Assembly: GCF_000346465.2 (NCBI RefSeq)
Contig: NC_034009.1
Span: 7,263,776-7,327,775, forward strand
Reading direction: 5' to 3'
DNA from: Prunus persica
Taxonomy: Eukaryota > Streptophyta > Magnoliopsida > Rosales > Rosaceae
DNA length: 64,000 nt
The first letter of the stretch is position 1. Each line of letters starts with the position of its first letter. Both the position numbers and the translations under genes were made by a program. Under the pieces are notes generated by a model. The model worked only from the letters and a program-made list of their open reading frames with translations, ran no database searches and had not been told where the DNA came from. Shown in pieces: positions 1 to 11,391 of the stretch.

Positions 1-404
1 TTAATTTACAACGACGGAAAATATAAATATATCGACGTCATTCTCGTATAGTTCTACGACGTTATCTTTAAATCGTACAATAAAATTTAACGTCGTATTT
101 ATTCATTTTATACGTCGTACCTTTAATTTTAACGGTCGTCTTAATAAGAATTTTTGTTAACAATTTTTTTCTTTGATTTTCTTATCCTACGTCGGTAGAT
201 CTACTTAATGACAAGAATTGAAATAACCACGACGGTTTATATAGAACACCGCCGACATAATCAGATTTGTCTGAGATCCCAAGGGTTACGAAATCTTACC
301 AGATGGAACTCTGTTCCACATCATAATCTTAACAGATGACACAGATTTACAAATATTGCGTCGTGTTAGTTTACAAATTCTAGAACATTAATTTCCCTCA
401 TTTT

Positions 405-560
405 AAATTTCCTCGGGAAAGAAAAATCTATTTATCACGCTTTGTAATTGAAAACTAAAACTGAAAGAATATGGGAAAAAAAACTCTATTTATAATTTAA
501 AAATAAAATCCACGTCGGTTGTAGTACACTTAACGACGTTTAACAAAATAATCTACGTCG
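405..560 (+). repeat. Direct repeat, left copy, in CACTA 5' region
   Basis: The block starting at TTTAAATTTCCTC and running through the CTATTTATAATTTAAAAAT stretch to CCACGTCGGTT recurs at about 1610-1775 with small changes. The two copies lie on either side of the captured RPN6 fragment. Confidence 0.6.
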
Positions 561-694
561 GTAATTATAAATCTACCGCCATCTTACCTTAATATAGACG
601 ACGAGAAAAGACGACGGTAGAACAGAAAACCGCCGTTGTTTCAGTTTCTTTCCTTTATCTTTCTGCAGGACTTGTATAGTTCAAAGCATTGACA

Positions 695-1097
695 ATGTCT
701 TCATCATATCTCCCAGAAACTACTGATTCAATTGCTCATGCTTTAGAGGCCATCTGAAGCCATTTCTATTCTTTATCGCATTCTTGAAACCCATCTTCTT
801 CTTCTGAAGCTCTACGGATAAAGGAAGAGGCTATCACAAATCCGACGGATCTTCTTAGGCAAGAAAATCAAGCAGAGGATCAGGCACATCTGATCTTCAG
901 ATTTCCCTGAGAAGCGAACTTTCCTTCGACAGCGAGTGGAGGCCAGGCTTGCATCTCTTTTGATGGAAAGCAAGGAGTATTCAGAAGCACTAAGTGTCCT
1001 ATCAGGCTTGATCAAGGAAGTGAGAAGGCTAGTTGACAAGCTTCTTCTTGTGGACATATATTTGATGCGAGTAAGCTCAATTTCTCTTTGAGAAAGA
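695..1097 (+). pseudogene. RPN6: Captured fragment of 26S proteasome subunit RPN6 gene
   Basis: From the ATG at 695 the + strand reads MSSSYLPETTDSIAHALEA, the N terminus of RPN6/PSMD11, a PCI-domain lid subunit of the 26S proteasome. After a frame-breaking deletion it continues in other frames with EALRIKEEAITN and TDLLRQENQAED. It then jumps to SDLQISL and on to EKRTFLRQRVEARLASLLM, ESKEYSEALSVLSGLIKEV and DKLLLVD, ending near SKLNFSLRK. About 45 residues are missing between the QAED and EKRT blocks, in two deletions, and there are frameshifts near 752 and 790, so no intact product is possible. No introns are visible. It lies in the CACTA 5' region, between two direct repeats (about 405-560 and 1610-1775), with a possible acceptor (CTGCAG, 663-668) just upstream. 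The match is from memory of the plant RPN6 protein; several exactly fitting blocks in order make it strong. Confidence 0.88.
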
Positions 1098-1609
1098 CAT
1101 CCAAATTATTGTCTTTGAGACATGAGAGACTGAGAGAGGAAGAACTTGGAACCTTAAATGTAAACCGAAAATGAATGAAAGCGACAAATTTATAGAATAA
1201 ATTTTTAAAACCAACGGCGGTCCTTACAAAAAAACCGCCGTTTAAATTGTAAAATCAACGTCGGTATGATCGACGTATATTACAGAAATCCACGTCGGTA
1301 AATTAATAAAAACGGCGTGTTAAATAATCTACCATGACGCGAGTTATTACTTATGTACTTTATTTTTGAGTTTACTACGACGGTACCTACAAACTACTGT
1401 CGTATTTATTTACCACGTCCGAAGTTAAATGTACCGTCGTATTTTGTAATTTATACGTCGTAGTTATATGTAACCGCCGTATTATTTTTTTGAAATGGTT
1501 TTATATGTAAGCAACTTTTCGTCTACTTGACTTACACATTCGTTGTTTTTATATTCTTATTTTATTTAAATCTGTCATCCAAAAAAGAAACTTTACATAT
1601 TGCAGAATA

Positions 1610-1775
1610 TTAATTTCCTTCGTTTTAAATTTCCTCCAGAAAAAAAACTCTATTTATAACGCACTGTAATTGAAAAATAAACTGAAAGGTCACGGGAAAA
1701 AAAATTCTATTCATAATTTAAAAATTAAAATCCACGTCGGTTATATTAAACCTAACGACGTTAAATGAAATGATT
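1610..1775 (+). repeat. Direct repeat, right copy, in CACTA 5' region
   Basis: Diverged copy of 405-560. A second direct repeat lies close by: AACCGCCGTATTATTTTTTT with its following 30 bases occurs at about 1471-1520 and again at 1831-1880. The 5' part of the element has therefore grown by local duplication. Confidence 0.6.
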
Positions 1776-1889
1776 CCACGTCGAACGAAAAATATTGCGT
1801 CGTGTTAGTTAAAAACGACGTAGTTAAATGTAACCGCCGTATTATTTTTTTGAAATGGTTTTATATGTAAGCAACTTTTCGACTTACAC

Positions 1890-2060
1890 ATGCACTGTTT
1901 CCAAACCCGATTAAAAATTTCAATCTCCCAGAGAAACCTTTTCGTCTTTTTTCCTTGTCAGAGCATTGTCAGAGTTTCTCATCGTCTTCCTCTCGTCTTC
2001 TTCGTCGTCTCTGAACTTAAACATCGATCATCTTCCTCTTGCTTTCATTGCACGCAAAAG
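1890..2060 (+). other. Probable 5' untranslated exon of the CACTA Ptta-Ulp1 gene
   Basis: This stretch is pyrimidine-rich, lacks the ACGTCG words that fill its surroundings, and ends in a good donor, CAAAAG|GTAAGC, at 2060. A matching acceptor, ACTTGCAG, lies at 2725-2732, fourteen bases before the ATG at 2747. I infer a leader exon spliced over a 670-bp intron. The open frame through the stretch has no recognisable protein content. The transcription start is not determined. Confidence 0.4.
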
Positions 2061-3520
2061 GTAAGCTTTCATTTTCACTATTTTGGTTACTGTTTTGCAT
2101 GCTCATACGTTTTTTGTTTGAAAAATCTTTTTACCTTTTTTCTGGCCAAAATCATTTTACTTCTTTCCAAGTTTGATAAAATATACAGACAAAGAGGGAA
2201 AGTTTCCAACTTTGAAGACAACTACCTCAACTAAATAAGACGACGGTAGACCACGACGGTTCGTCAGTTGTTCTAGCGTCGTCTGAAAATTGACAAAGTT
2301 GTTTTTAAAATAATAGTCTTTTTTTATATGCTTGTTTAATTGCAGGTTTGATTTCTCTGAACAATGGTTTTTGTTTTTCCCTTATTTGATAAAATATAAA
2401 GAAAAAGAAACTAGGGTTGGTATCTAATATAGACGACAAAATATCTTATTGTTTTACGTCGTGTGAATGTTAATACCACGACGGTGTATTACTATTGACG
2501 TCGTATGAACATAAATACCACGACGTTATATAAATAATAGTTTACCACGACGGTGTATTACTATTGACGTCGTGTGAACATATATACCACGACGTTATAT
2601 AAATAATGGTTTTAAACATTTATTACGTCTGAGATTATTTCATTGCGTCGTCTAAAATCATATCATACGTCGTATTTTTTTAATACCGTCGTTTGTGTTC
2701 TTAATGTTTTCCTGAAATATTTTCACTTGCAGTTTTGTCTGTTAAAATGGTTTCTCAACAACAAACTAAGGATTCTGGCTCCAAGAAGCTTGGAATGGTA
2801 GCTCCTCAAGACAAGTCTTCGAAGGAGATGAAGTCTTCGAAGAAGATGAAGTTTGCTTCATCATCTGCTGAGACAGAACCAACCAGCCAGACAACAATCT
2901 CTGATGATTCAAAGACTGGTCGAGGTATGAGCACAATGCCTCGTGTTGTGAAGAGAAAGCTTCAGAAACTGAGGCCAATTGTTGAGTACAATAAAAGGGG
3001 GAAAGGTGTTGGCCAAGCACATATTGAGATGCAGTCGTATATTGGTGTGTTGGCACGCTCCAGGATCCCACTTGTGGACAAGAAATGGTCCCAAATCCCC
3101 AAGGATATAAAGGAGCAGATTTGGGAAGCAGTTGACATGGCTTTTGTCGTAGGCCAAGGGGGCAAGACCTCTGTTTTAGCTTCTGCTTCCAAGAAATGGA
3201 AGGATTTCAAGTCTACACTAACGAGGCATTATATCCTTCCATACACCAATGACAGGGAGAAATTAAGCCAACCCCCTGAAACATATAAATTCATAGAGAA
3301 AGCACAATGGGATGCCTTTGTAGCTTCAAGGCTATCCAAAGATTTTGAGTCTGTGCATTCTCAACATGCACAGATTAGGGAGAAACTCGAGTACAATCAT
3401 CGATTGTCTCGAAAAGGATATGCTGGATTGGAGGATCAATTGGAGGAAACCATGCCTGGGGTAGAAATTGATCGATCTACCTTATGGAAGAGAGCTAGAC
3501 AGGACAAACATGGTAACATC

Positions 3521-4665
3521 TAGGGGTGGCATTTTAAACCGAAAAACTGAAAAACCGCAAAAACCAACCGATATTTTACCGCAATAAAACCGCAATCGCG
3601 GTAAACCGAACCGCAATTGCGGTATTAAGAACCGAACCGCATTTACGGTTGCGGTTGCGGTATTTGATTTTCAAAATTTGCGGTTACCGCAAACCGCAAA
3701 GTATAGCCGCACGGCTATACTCTATGAATAATTAAGTAAAATTGTAAACCCTTCTCTTCTCTTGAATTGGTGGAAAGGGAACCAAACAAGATATCCTATT
3801 CTTTCACAAGTTGCCAAGGATATCTTTGCAATTCCAAGTTCTACGGTTGCTAGTGAAAATACTTTTAGCATAGGCAAGAGGATTGTGGATCCTTTTAGAA
3901 GCTCTTTGCATCCTAAAATGGTAGAGGCATTAGTGTGTACTAGTGATTGGCTTAGAGCGGACGAATTTTCCTTTTACAAGGTACCAACAGATGATGAGGT
4001 TGAATTCTACAAGGAAATGGAAGATATGACAACTTGTAAGTAATTAGTTTATTTATGCTAATGTTATTTATGCTTCTTCTTATAATAAAATGTACTAAAC
4101 TATGTTGTTTTATTTGTAGATAGCATTGGTGCTCAAACAACACAAAGGGGTTCTTCAAATCCACTCACCACCAACACTTGAGTTTGTAACATTGGTGTAT
4201 TGCATTTTTCCTTTTAGTTTGTAACTTTAATTAACTGTGAATTGGATTTCTCTTTTTGGTTGTAACTTTAATTCATTTTGCTTTTGGTTTGTAAATTTAA
4301 AGGATTTGGAATTGGAATGCTTGAGAAGTTTAACTTTAATTGGAATGTTTGGAATTGTAACTTTAATTTTCTTAGGTTGTGAATGCTTGAGAATTGGAAT
4401 CGATTGTGAATTTATATATGATTGAGAAATTGAGGTTGTGTATTTATTTATTTAGGTTGTAAATTTATATTTTTGTGAATGCTTGAGAATTTGCGGTTTT
4501 AAACCGCAAATTCGCTGTAACCGACCGCATTTTTCCGGTTTACCGCAATGCGGTAAACCGCAAAACGCGGTCGGTTTGCGGTTTCAAAAATCACCAAACC
4601 GCAAATAGTCGGTCGGTTTGCGGTTTGAGTAAAAATTCGCGGTTACCGAACCGCAACCACCCCTA
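3521..4665 (+). mobile_element. hAT relic element inserted in CACTA exon
   Basis: The element begins TAGGGGTGGCATTTTAAACC and its other end, read inverted, begins TAGGGGTGGTTGCGGTTCGG, giving a 9-bp perfect terminal inverted repeat. It is flanked by a perfect 8-bp duplication GTAACATC (3513-3520 and 4666-4673), the size made by hAT transposases. Both ends are packed with AACCGCA / TGCGGTT words, likely transposase-binding subterminal repeats. At 1145 bp it is far shorter than an autonomous element and retains only the C-terminal transposase exons. Confidence 0.95.
3762..4181 (+). pseudogene. hAT transposase C-terminal dimerisation domain (remnant)
   Basis: The frame 3762-4036 reads through NWWKGNQTRYPILSQVAKDI, then IPSSTVASENTFS and RIVDPFRSSLHPKMVEALVC, the signature of the hAT C-terminal dimerisation domain. 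A donor at CTT|GTAAGT (4037) and acceptor TTTGTAG (4113-4119) allow splicing to a short last exon ending in TGA at 4179-4181, so the original terminal intron survives. The catalytic N-terminal part, zinc finger and any start codon are missing. It can encode no active transposase, but the dimerisation domain alone is still open. Confidence 0.85.
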
Positions 4666-7600
4666 GTAACATCCCTGATCCAAAGGTGGCAGAGAAAGCA
4701 AAATTAATTGTAAGCCTACTATCACTCTGTTTTAAATTTTTATTAAACTGTGAATTATTCTTATTACGTCGTATGTTATATTTTTCGTCGTGTGAATGAT
4801 ATTACCACGTCGAGAAGTTTTTAAAAACGTCGTTAAAGGTCTAAATAGGAATCACTACTATGTTTTCTGTAATTATAGCATAAGACGTCGGTGGTTCATT
4901 TTCGCGTCGTGTGAATGATATTACCACGTCGAAACTTTTTTAAAAACGTCGTTAACGGTCTAAATAGGAATCACTACTCTGTTTTCTTTAATTATAGCAT
5001 AAGACGTCGGTTGTTTATTCATTTCGTCGTTTTAAATAAATAACCACGTCGGTATAACTACCGTCGTGATAAGTTATAATAACGTCGGTTTATACGTTAT
5101 TGCGTCGTGTGAAATTATATAATACGTCGTTTGTACATAAATAACCGTCGTGTGTTTTTTTGTTTATCTTTTTTTAGGATGAATTGCAGAAACAAGTCTC
5201 GGAAGGCAAAGTCAGAGTAGATGGCAGCAATGATGTGCTGACCATGGCTTTGGGCCCCGAGCATCCAGGCAGAGTGAGGGGAGTTGGTGCTGGTGTTTCC
5301 CCAAGGCAATATTTCAATTTGCCCAAACCACAGAGGGTGAGCTTTGACGACCGTTTGAAGGACAGTTTAAGAGTTCTCCTTCAAGAAGAGACTAAAAAGA
5401 TGGAGGCTAAGGCAAGGGAAGAGGCCTTAAGGATGGAGGCTAGGACAAAACAATTGGTAGAGGCTGAGAGGGAGCATTTCCTGAGTCAGCTTTCCCAATT
5501 AATTCCCAATTTTGATCCAAGCATGCTTAAACCAAGAATTAGCCAAAGCCCCAAAAATCCAATGTCTGACAAAGCTAGCTGCTCTGGAGGTGATGTGAGA
5601 TCCCTACATTTGGAGGATGATACTGCCAAAATGGGGAAACATCAACCAGATGAAGAGAAGGAAGAAGAAAAAAGAGATGAAGAGAAGGAAGAAGAAAAGG
5701 AGAAAGAAGATGAAGAAAAGCATGACGACAAGGTATGTTCACATAACTTTGCCTTTTTTATTTGTTTTTCAAAATTTCAGACGTCGATATTTTTATTTAA
5801 TCCGTCGTTTGTTTACAACTTAGACGGCGGAATTTTTTTAAGACGTAATAAAATATTTAAACGACGATTTTTGCACCGTCGTTTAAATGGTTTCAGACGA
5901 CGCTTTATTCATAAAACCGTCGTCTTTATTGAATTACCACGACAGTTTTTTCACCGTCGTTTAAATACTTTTAAGACGACGTTTTATTCCTTAAACCGTC
6001 GTCTTTATTGAATTACCACGTCATTTTTTTTATTTCTTTAAACAGGTTATTGAAGTTGGTGATTATTCAAATATGGAGGCGCCATCTTCTTTAAAAACCC
6101 TTTGTCGTTTTGTGGAAACGACACTCCTGCCTGAGGATAAGACACTCCAATTTACAATTGATAAGGAGGTGTTTGGTGGTGAGCGCGGTACCTTCCTCCT
6201 GCCTGAAGATATTACACAATTTGCAGGCATGGAAGAAATTGGAGCTACTGTATTGGCTGTATATATGAGGTTTGTACTTCTAAAATAATACCTCGTTGGT
6301 TTATATATTGTGTCGTCTTAACTAACTAACCACGTCGTCTTAACTAACTACCGTCGTGATAAATATATTATAACGTCCTCATCTATTTCAGTACGTCGTG
6401 TGAAATATTATAATACGTAGTTTTTTTATACATAACCGTCGTGTTTTTTTGTGCTGACTTGTTTATATTATTTTATGTATTTAGGTACTTACACGATGTT
6501 TTGAAACAAGCCAATATGTGCAGCATGGTTGGTTTTATCGACCCTGCTACAGTTAGTGCCAACTCTGGCACAATAACTGAAAGATCACGACTGGTAGCAG
6601 CTCGACTTCAGAAGACAGACGGTGAACAGATTTTCATGATGCCTTACAATCCAGGGTTAGTCTCCTTAGGATTTTGTTTTTATGATTTTCAATAAGTGAC
6701 AGCTTATAAACTAACCACGTCGGTGTTTTATTTTATTTAGTCGTTTGAAACTACTAACCACGTCAGTATTTATTTATCGTCGTGATAAATATATAATGTC
6801 GTCGTTATCTACTTTATTTCGTCGTGTGAAATACTATAATACGTCGTTTTTGTAAATAACCGTCGTTTTTATATTAATTTTGTGCAGCCGTCATTGGATC
6901 TTGCTGATTGTAAGAGCAAAGAAGGAGACCGTCTATTTTCTGGATCCTCTGCCAGGTCATCGTGTGGTCGACGAAGAGGCGAAAAATATCGTGAACAGTG
7001 CTTTAAAAATATATAATACCCACATAGCCCGAGCAGGACGTAAAAATGTAATTTGGAAAACTCTCTCAGGCACACCAAAGCAACCCAGCAATGTCGAATG
7101 CGGGTATTATGTGATGCGCTTCATGAGGGACATCATCATGGATCCTTCCTTGGGGTTTGAGAATAAGGTAAGAAGAAATTACCTTCATACATTTCACGTC
7201 GTTTTTTGTATTATCAACGACGGTCATGTAAAATTAACGTCGTTGAATGGATATACTACGTCGGTTATGAAAAATATCGTTGTCTGTGATTGAATTTCTT
7301 TTTATTTATAAACCCTAATAGTCATTGTTTATGCAGTATGCCAAGGGAAACCAGGAAGCTTCATACCCCCAAGAAGCCATTGATGAAGTCCGGAATGAAT
7401 GGGCAGAGTTTGTTTTCCAAATTATTAAACAGGGCAATTATTGAACACTTGATATTTATGTATAATGTACAAATTTTCTCTATAATATGTAATGTAAAAA
7501 TTTGTTGAGGTTTTCTTAAATTAAAAAAAAACAAACATACAAATTGCTTAACCGACGTGTAATACTTTTCCAACGACCTAATAAAGTCAAAAACCGTCGT

Positions 7601-7752
7601 ATTTTGTTGTGTCGTGTTTTAAACAAATACGACGTAAAAATATAGTTAGACGACGTTCTTTGAACAATTGAGTCGTTTATGGTTTACAACATCTTCAATT
7701 TCTTAAGGGTTCAGGGTATCATCGACGACGTTTATGTAACGACAGCGGTTAA

Positions 7753-8352
7753 GTCGTGGAATATATATTTTACGTCGTATAGTTAAATAGCCGCCATGGT
7801 TTCTCATTTTAAAGACGTCATTTTAACGACTTAGTAGTCTATTACAATTTACAACGTCTACAATTTATTAACACCGACGTGGTTTGTTGTTGTGGTAAGA
7901 ATATTTTATTATTTTTATATCAAAATATTCAAAATAAATTTAAAATAAATCAGAAAATTGAAAAGTCAACTCCTATGAAGTCATTGATATATTTTCTTCC
8001 ACATAAACCTTGAAAAAATTCATTTTGAATAACAAAAATTTAAAATGACCATCCAAAACAAAATTGTTTTGATGAGTCATAAAATCACTTCTAGTTTTAT
8101 GGTTTAGGGTTTAGAGTCTAGGGTTTAGAGATTAGGGTTGTTATTTATTGGGGTTTATTTTTAAAGTATAATTTTTGGGTAGTCTAGGGTATATGTTAGG
8201 CTTTAAAACCATAAAACCTTTTATAAACTTAATTTTTTAAATTGTAATTTAGTTTTATGGGTTTAGGGTATTAATTTTTAACGACGGTGGTTGCGTCGTG
8301 GAATATATATTTTACGTCGTATAGTTAAATAGCCGCCATGGTTTCTCATTTT
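7753..8352 (+). repeat. 58-bp direct repeat (7753-7810 and 8295-8352) around the TNP2 start
   Basis: An identical 58-bp block, including GTCGTGGAATATATATTTTA and the GCCGCCATGGTTTCTC start-codon region, occurs twice, 542 bp apart. Only the second copy leads into the transposase frame; the first runs into AAAGACGTC. The 480 bp between copies has few ACGTCG words and holds a telomere-like tract (8101-8140). Confidence 0.85.
8101..8140 (+). repeat. Short interstitial telomere-like tract
   Basis: GGTTTAGGGTTTAGAG and related degenerate TTTAGGG units (four to five) lie in the spacer between the two CACTA genes. They are imperfect and few, so chance or a small promoter-type telo-box cluster is as likely as a true telomeric insert. 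Confidence 0.4.
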
Positions 8353-11300
8353 ATGGATGATAATGATTTTGGTGATTTTGGTTCGGATCCGTATGAGTTT
8401 GCCAATGTGATTGGGGATGGAGATCAACCAGTGTACCCTGGTTGTAGAAAGTACACGAAGTTATCGGCATTAGTGAAGTTGTATAATTTGAAGGCAAAAC
8501 ATGGGATGAGTGATGTCTGTTTTACAGAATTATTGATACTTCAAGGCGATTTGCTTCCAGAAGGAAATACAATACCAACCTCCATGTATGAGGCTAAAAA
8601 GACTTTGTGTGCATTGGGGCTGAGTTATGAGAAAATGCACGCATGCCCCAATGATTGCATCTTGTATAGGAAGGAGTATGAGGATTCAACTAATTGTCCT
8701 ACTTGTGGTATCTCAAGGTGGAAGGAAGGCAAAGATTCAATCTTGAAAGAGGGTGTGCCAGCGAAGGTGGTGTGGTATTTTCCCCCAATTCCAAGGTTTA
8801 AAAGGATGTTTCAATCACATGAGACAGCTAAGAGTTTGACTTGGTGGCATGCTGCTAGAAAATCAATTGACGGTCAGATGTCTCATCCGGCGGATTCCCC
8901 GTCTTGGAAACTTCTTGATGATAAATGGCCTGAGTTTGGTAATGAGCCGAGAAACTTGAGATTGGCTCTTTCATCTGATGGATTCAATCCCCACAGTTCT
9001 CTAAGTAGCAGATATAGTTGTTGGCCGGTTATCTTAGTTACATATAATCTCCCTCCATGGCTGTGCATGAAACGAAAGTTCATGATGTTAACCTTATTGA
9101 TTTTCGGTCCTAAACAACCCGGAAATGATATAGACGTCTACTTGGAGCCTTTGATTGATGATTTAAAATCCTTGTGGGTTGGGATTAGAGGAGTGTATGA
9201 TGCACATAATGGAGAATACTTTACACTCAGAGCTGCATTAATGTGGACAATTAATGATTTCCCCGCCTATGGAAACTTATCTGGTTGTGTTGTTAAAGGA
9301 TATAAAGCTTGTCCAATATGCGGCGATGATACACCTAGTCACAGGTTGAAAAATGGCCACAAAATTTGTTACATTGGGCATAGAAAATGGTTACCAATCA
9401 ATCATCCATATAAGAGGCAACGTGCAGCTTTTAATGGGAAACCTGAATATGGCATACCTCCCGAGCCATTAACCGGAGAAGAAGTGCTGCATATGGTTGA
9501 AAATGGTGACAGAATTTGTTAGAAGAAGAAATCAATATTCTTTGATCTCGAGTATTGGAAATACCTTCCTGTGAGGCATGCCCTAGATGTTATGCACATT
9601 GAGAAGAATGTTTGCGATAGTATCATTGGTACATTGCTGGAGATCCCTGGAAAAAATAAAGATGGGATTGCTGCTCGATTAGATTTATTGAACATGGGGG
9701 TCAAAACTGATTTGCAACCCGAGTATGGAGAAAGACGTACTCGTTTGCCTCCTGGGCCTTGGAATTTGTCAAGAGCAGAGAAGAGAGAGGTTTGCAATTC
9801 TTTCTATGGTATGAAGGTCCCTGAAGGTTATTCTTCAAATATTAAAAATCTTGTATCTTTACAAGATTCAAGACTTCTTGGCCTTAAATCACATGATTGT
9901 CATACCTTAATGCAACAATTGCTCCCTGTGGCAATTCGTTCTGTTTTGGAGAAGCCTGCAAGGTATGCAATAACTCGTTTGTGCTTCTTCTTCAATGCTA
10001 TATGTGCAAAGACTGTTGATGTTTCCAAGCTAGATAAGTTGGAAGAAGATGTAGTAGTTACTCTGTGTTTGCTTGAGAAGTACTTTCCCCCTTCATTCTT
10101 TGATATCATGGTTCATCTAGTAGTACATCTTGTCAGAGAAGTTCGTCTATGTGGGCCAGTATATTTTAGGTGGATGTATCCGTTTGAAAGATATATGAAA
10201 GTGCTGAAGGGGTATGTTCAGAATCGTACTCGTCCCGAAGGTTGCATTGCTGAGCGGTATATAGCTGAAGAATCGGTAGAGTTTTGTACTCAGCATTTAT
10301 CTGATGTTAGTACAGTTGGAGTGCCTTCAAGCCAAAAGATGGGAGTTTCAAAGCCATTATCAGGTTGCACAGTGAGCGTAGTTGATCAGGACCTGTTGAA
10401 TCAAGCACATCTATATGTCTTGGAGAATACGGAGGAAGTCCTACCTTATATCGAGTACGTATGAGTTTTATTCTTTAAGTTTCCATTTTAAATTATTTCT
10501 TATGTTTATCTTATATATTTGGGACCGTAATGCTTGAATTTTTCGTGTCATGTAGGCAACATATGATCCACATCAAGACTGCTTATCCAAAATTTAGAAA
10601 GAGAACAAAGTGGCTGCAGGATAAGCACAATAGCACTTTCATTCAATGGCTACGCATCAAGGTATATGTTGTTGAATAACATATTTCTCTTTTAATTTTC
10701 TTCTTATTTCTATGTTAGATTGAATTAAGATTTGATTAATTTGCAGGTTCAAAGTGAACTTGAGGAAGACAATAATGGCGTATCAGAAAATTTAAGGTGG
10801 CTAGCAGCTGGTCCAAACATGGCAGTGCCATTATATAGGAGCTATCTTATTAAAGGTATTAAATTCAATATCAAGGCACAAGATGATGTGCAGACAACTC
10901 AAAATAGTGGAGTTTATTTACTTGCACATACCATGCAAGTTGCTAGTGCCAAGGATAAAAACCCAATTCTCTCAAATATGGGTTTCTATGGTGTCATTCA
11001 AGAAATTTGGGACCTTGACTACCAAAAGTTTACAATCCCAGTCTTTAGGTGTGATTGGATAGATAGTTCTGGTCTTGTAGTCGACGAACTTGGATTTACC
11101 CTTGTAGATTTGAGTAAAATTGGACATAGGAATGACCAATTTGTTTTGGCTTCTCAAGTCAAACAAATATTTTTTGTTGACGACCCGATGCATCGTGGTT
11201 GGTCGGTAGTGTTATCAATGCCTAATAGAGAATATAATGATGTTATTGGTGATGAAGTCTTAGGTGATGTGATAATTGAGTGTGAGCCATTTACTAGAGG

Positions 11301-11391
11301 GATGCCAAATGTTGACACATTTGATGAACTGGTGGGTGAGTTAGGTGCTCAAAATATTCGAGGTGGGTGTGAAGATATATGGATTGAATGA
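8338..11391 (+). pseudogene. TNP2-type CACTA transposase, interrupted by one nonsense codon
   Basis: Exons 8338-10454, 10556-10661 and 10747-11391 keep frame for 956 codons. The ATG at 8338 lies in a good context (GCCGCCATGG). The first part is the Transposase_21/TNP2 region: CPTCGISRWKEG, then DVYLEPLIDDLKSLW and FTLRAALMWTINDFPAYGNL with the paired cysteines of ACPICGDD. The middle (about codons 550-650) matches DUF4218 (LCGPVYFRWMYPFERYMKVL), and the end (about 820-890) matches DUF4216 (FRCDWIDSS ... GHRNDQFVLASQVKQIFFVD). At 9520-9522 a TAG sits just before KKKSIFFDLEYW in the same frame. The family usually has Trp here, so a single TGG to TAG change is likely. The rest is open, so the lesion looks recent. 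The present product would stop after 394 residues. Confidence 0.88.

Larger units (their letters stand above)
2747..7444 (+). pseudogene. CACTA gene: Ptta/En/Spm domain plus Ulp1-like (C48) protease, split by a hAT insertion
   Basis: Exons by splice consensus and frame: 2747-3520 + 4674-4709 (one exon, interrupted by the hAT at 3521-4665), 5178-5732, 6046-6269, 6485-6655, 6888-7167, 7337-7444. Without the insertion the frame is continuous for 715 codons. The track-like start at 2735 is a TTG; ATG 2747 is in frame. The N-terminal half has the plant Ptta/En/Spm region (IPLVDKKWSQIPKDIKEQIW; later ALGPEHPGRVRGVGAGVSP) followed by a Lys/Glu-rich coiled coil around codons 325-455. The sixth exon holds a Ulp1/C48 peptidase core: RHW with the catalytic His at 6891, an Asp in FLDP, and Cys in NVECGYYVMRFMRD near 7100. 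All three catalytic residues remain. Ulp1 proteases remove SUMO; the job of transposon-borne ones is not settled. The hAT brings an immediate TAG at 3521, so the present reading frame ends after 258 codons. Confidence 0.85.

Noticed and set aside
812..1057. Minus-strand open frame of 81 codons
   Set aside because: It is the shadow of the captured RPN6 fragment, which reads on the + strand.
8101..8140. Interstitial telomere or ancient fusion point
   Set aside because: Only a few degenerate TTTAGGG-like units inside a transposon, far too little for a telomeric relic.
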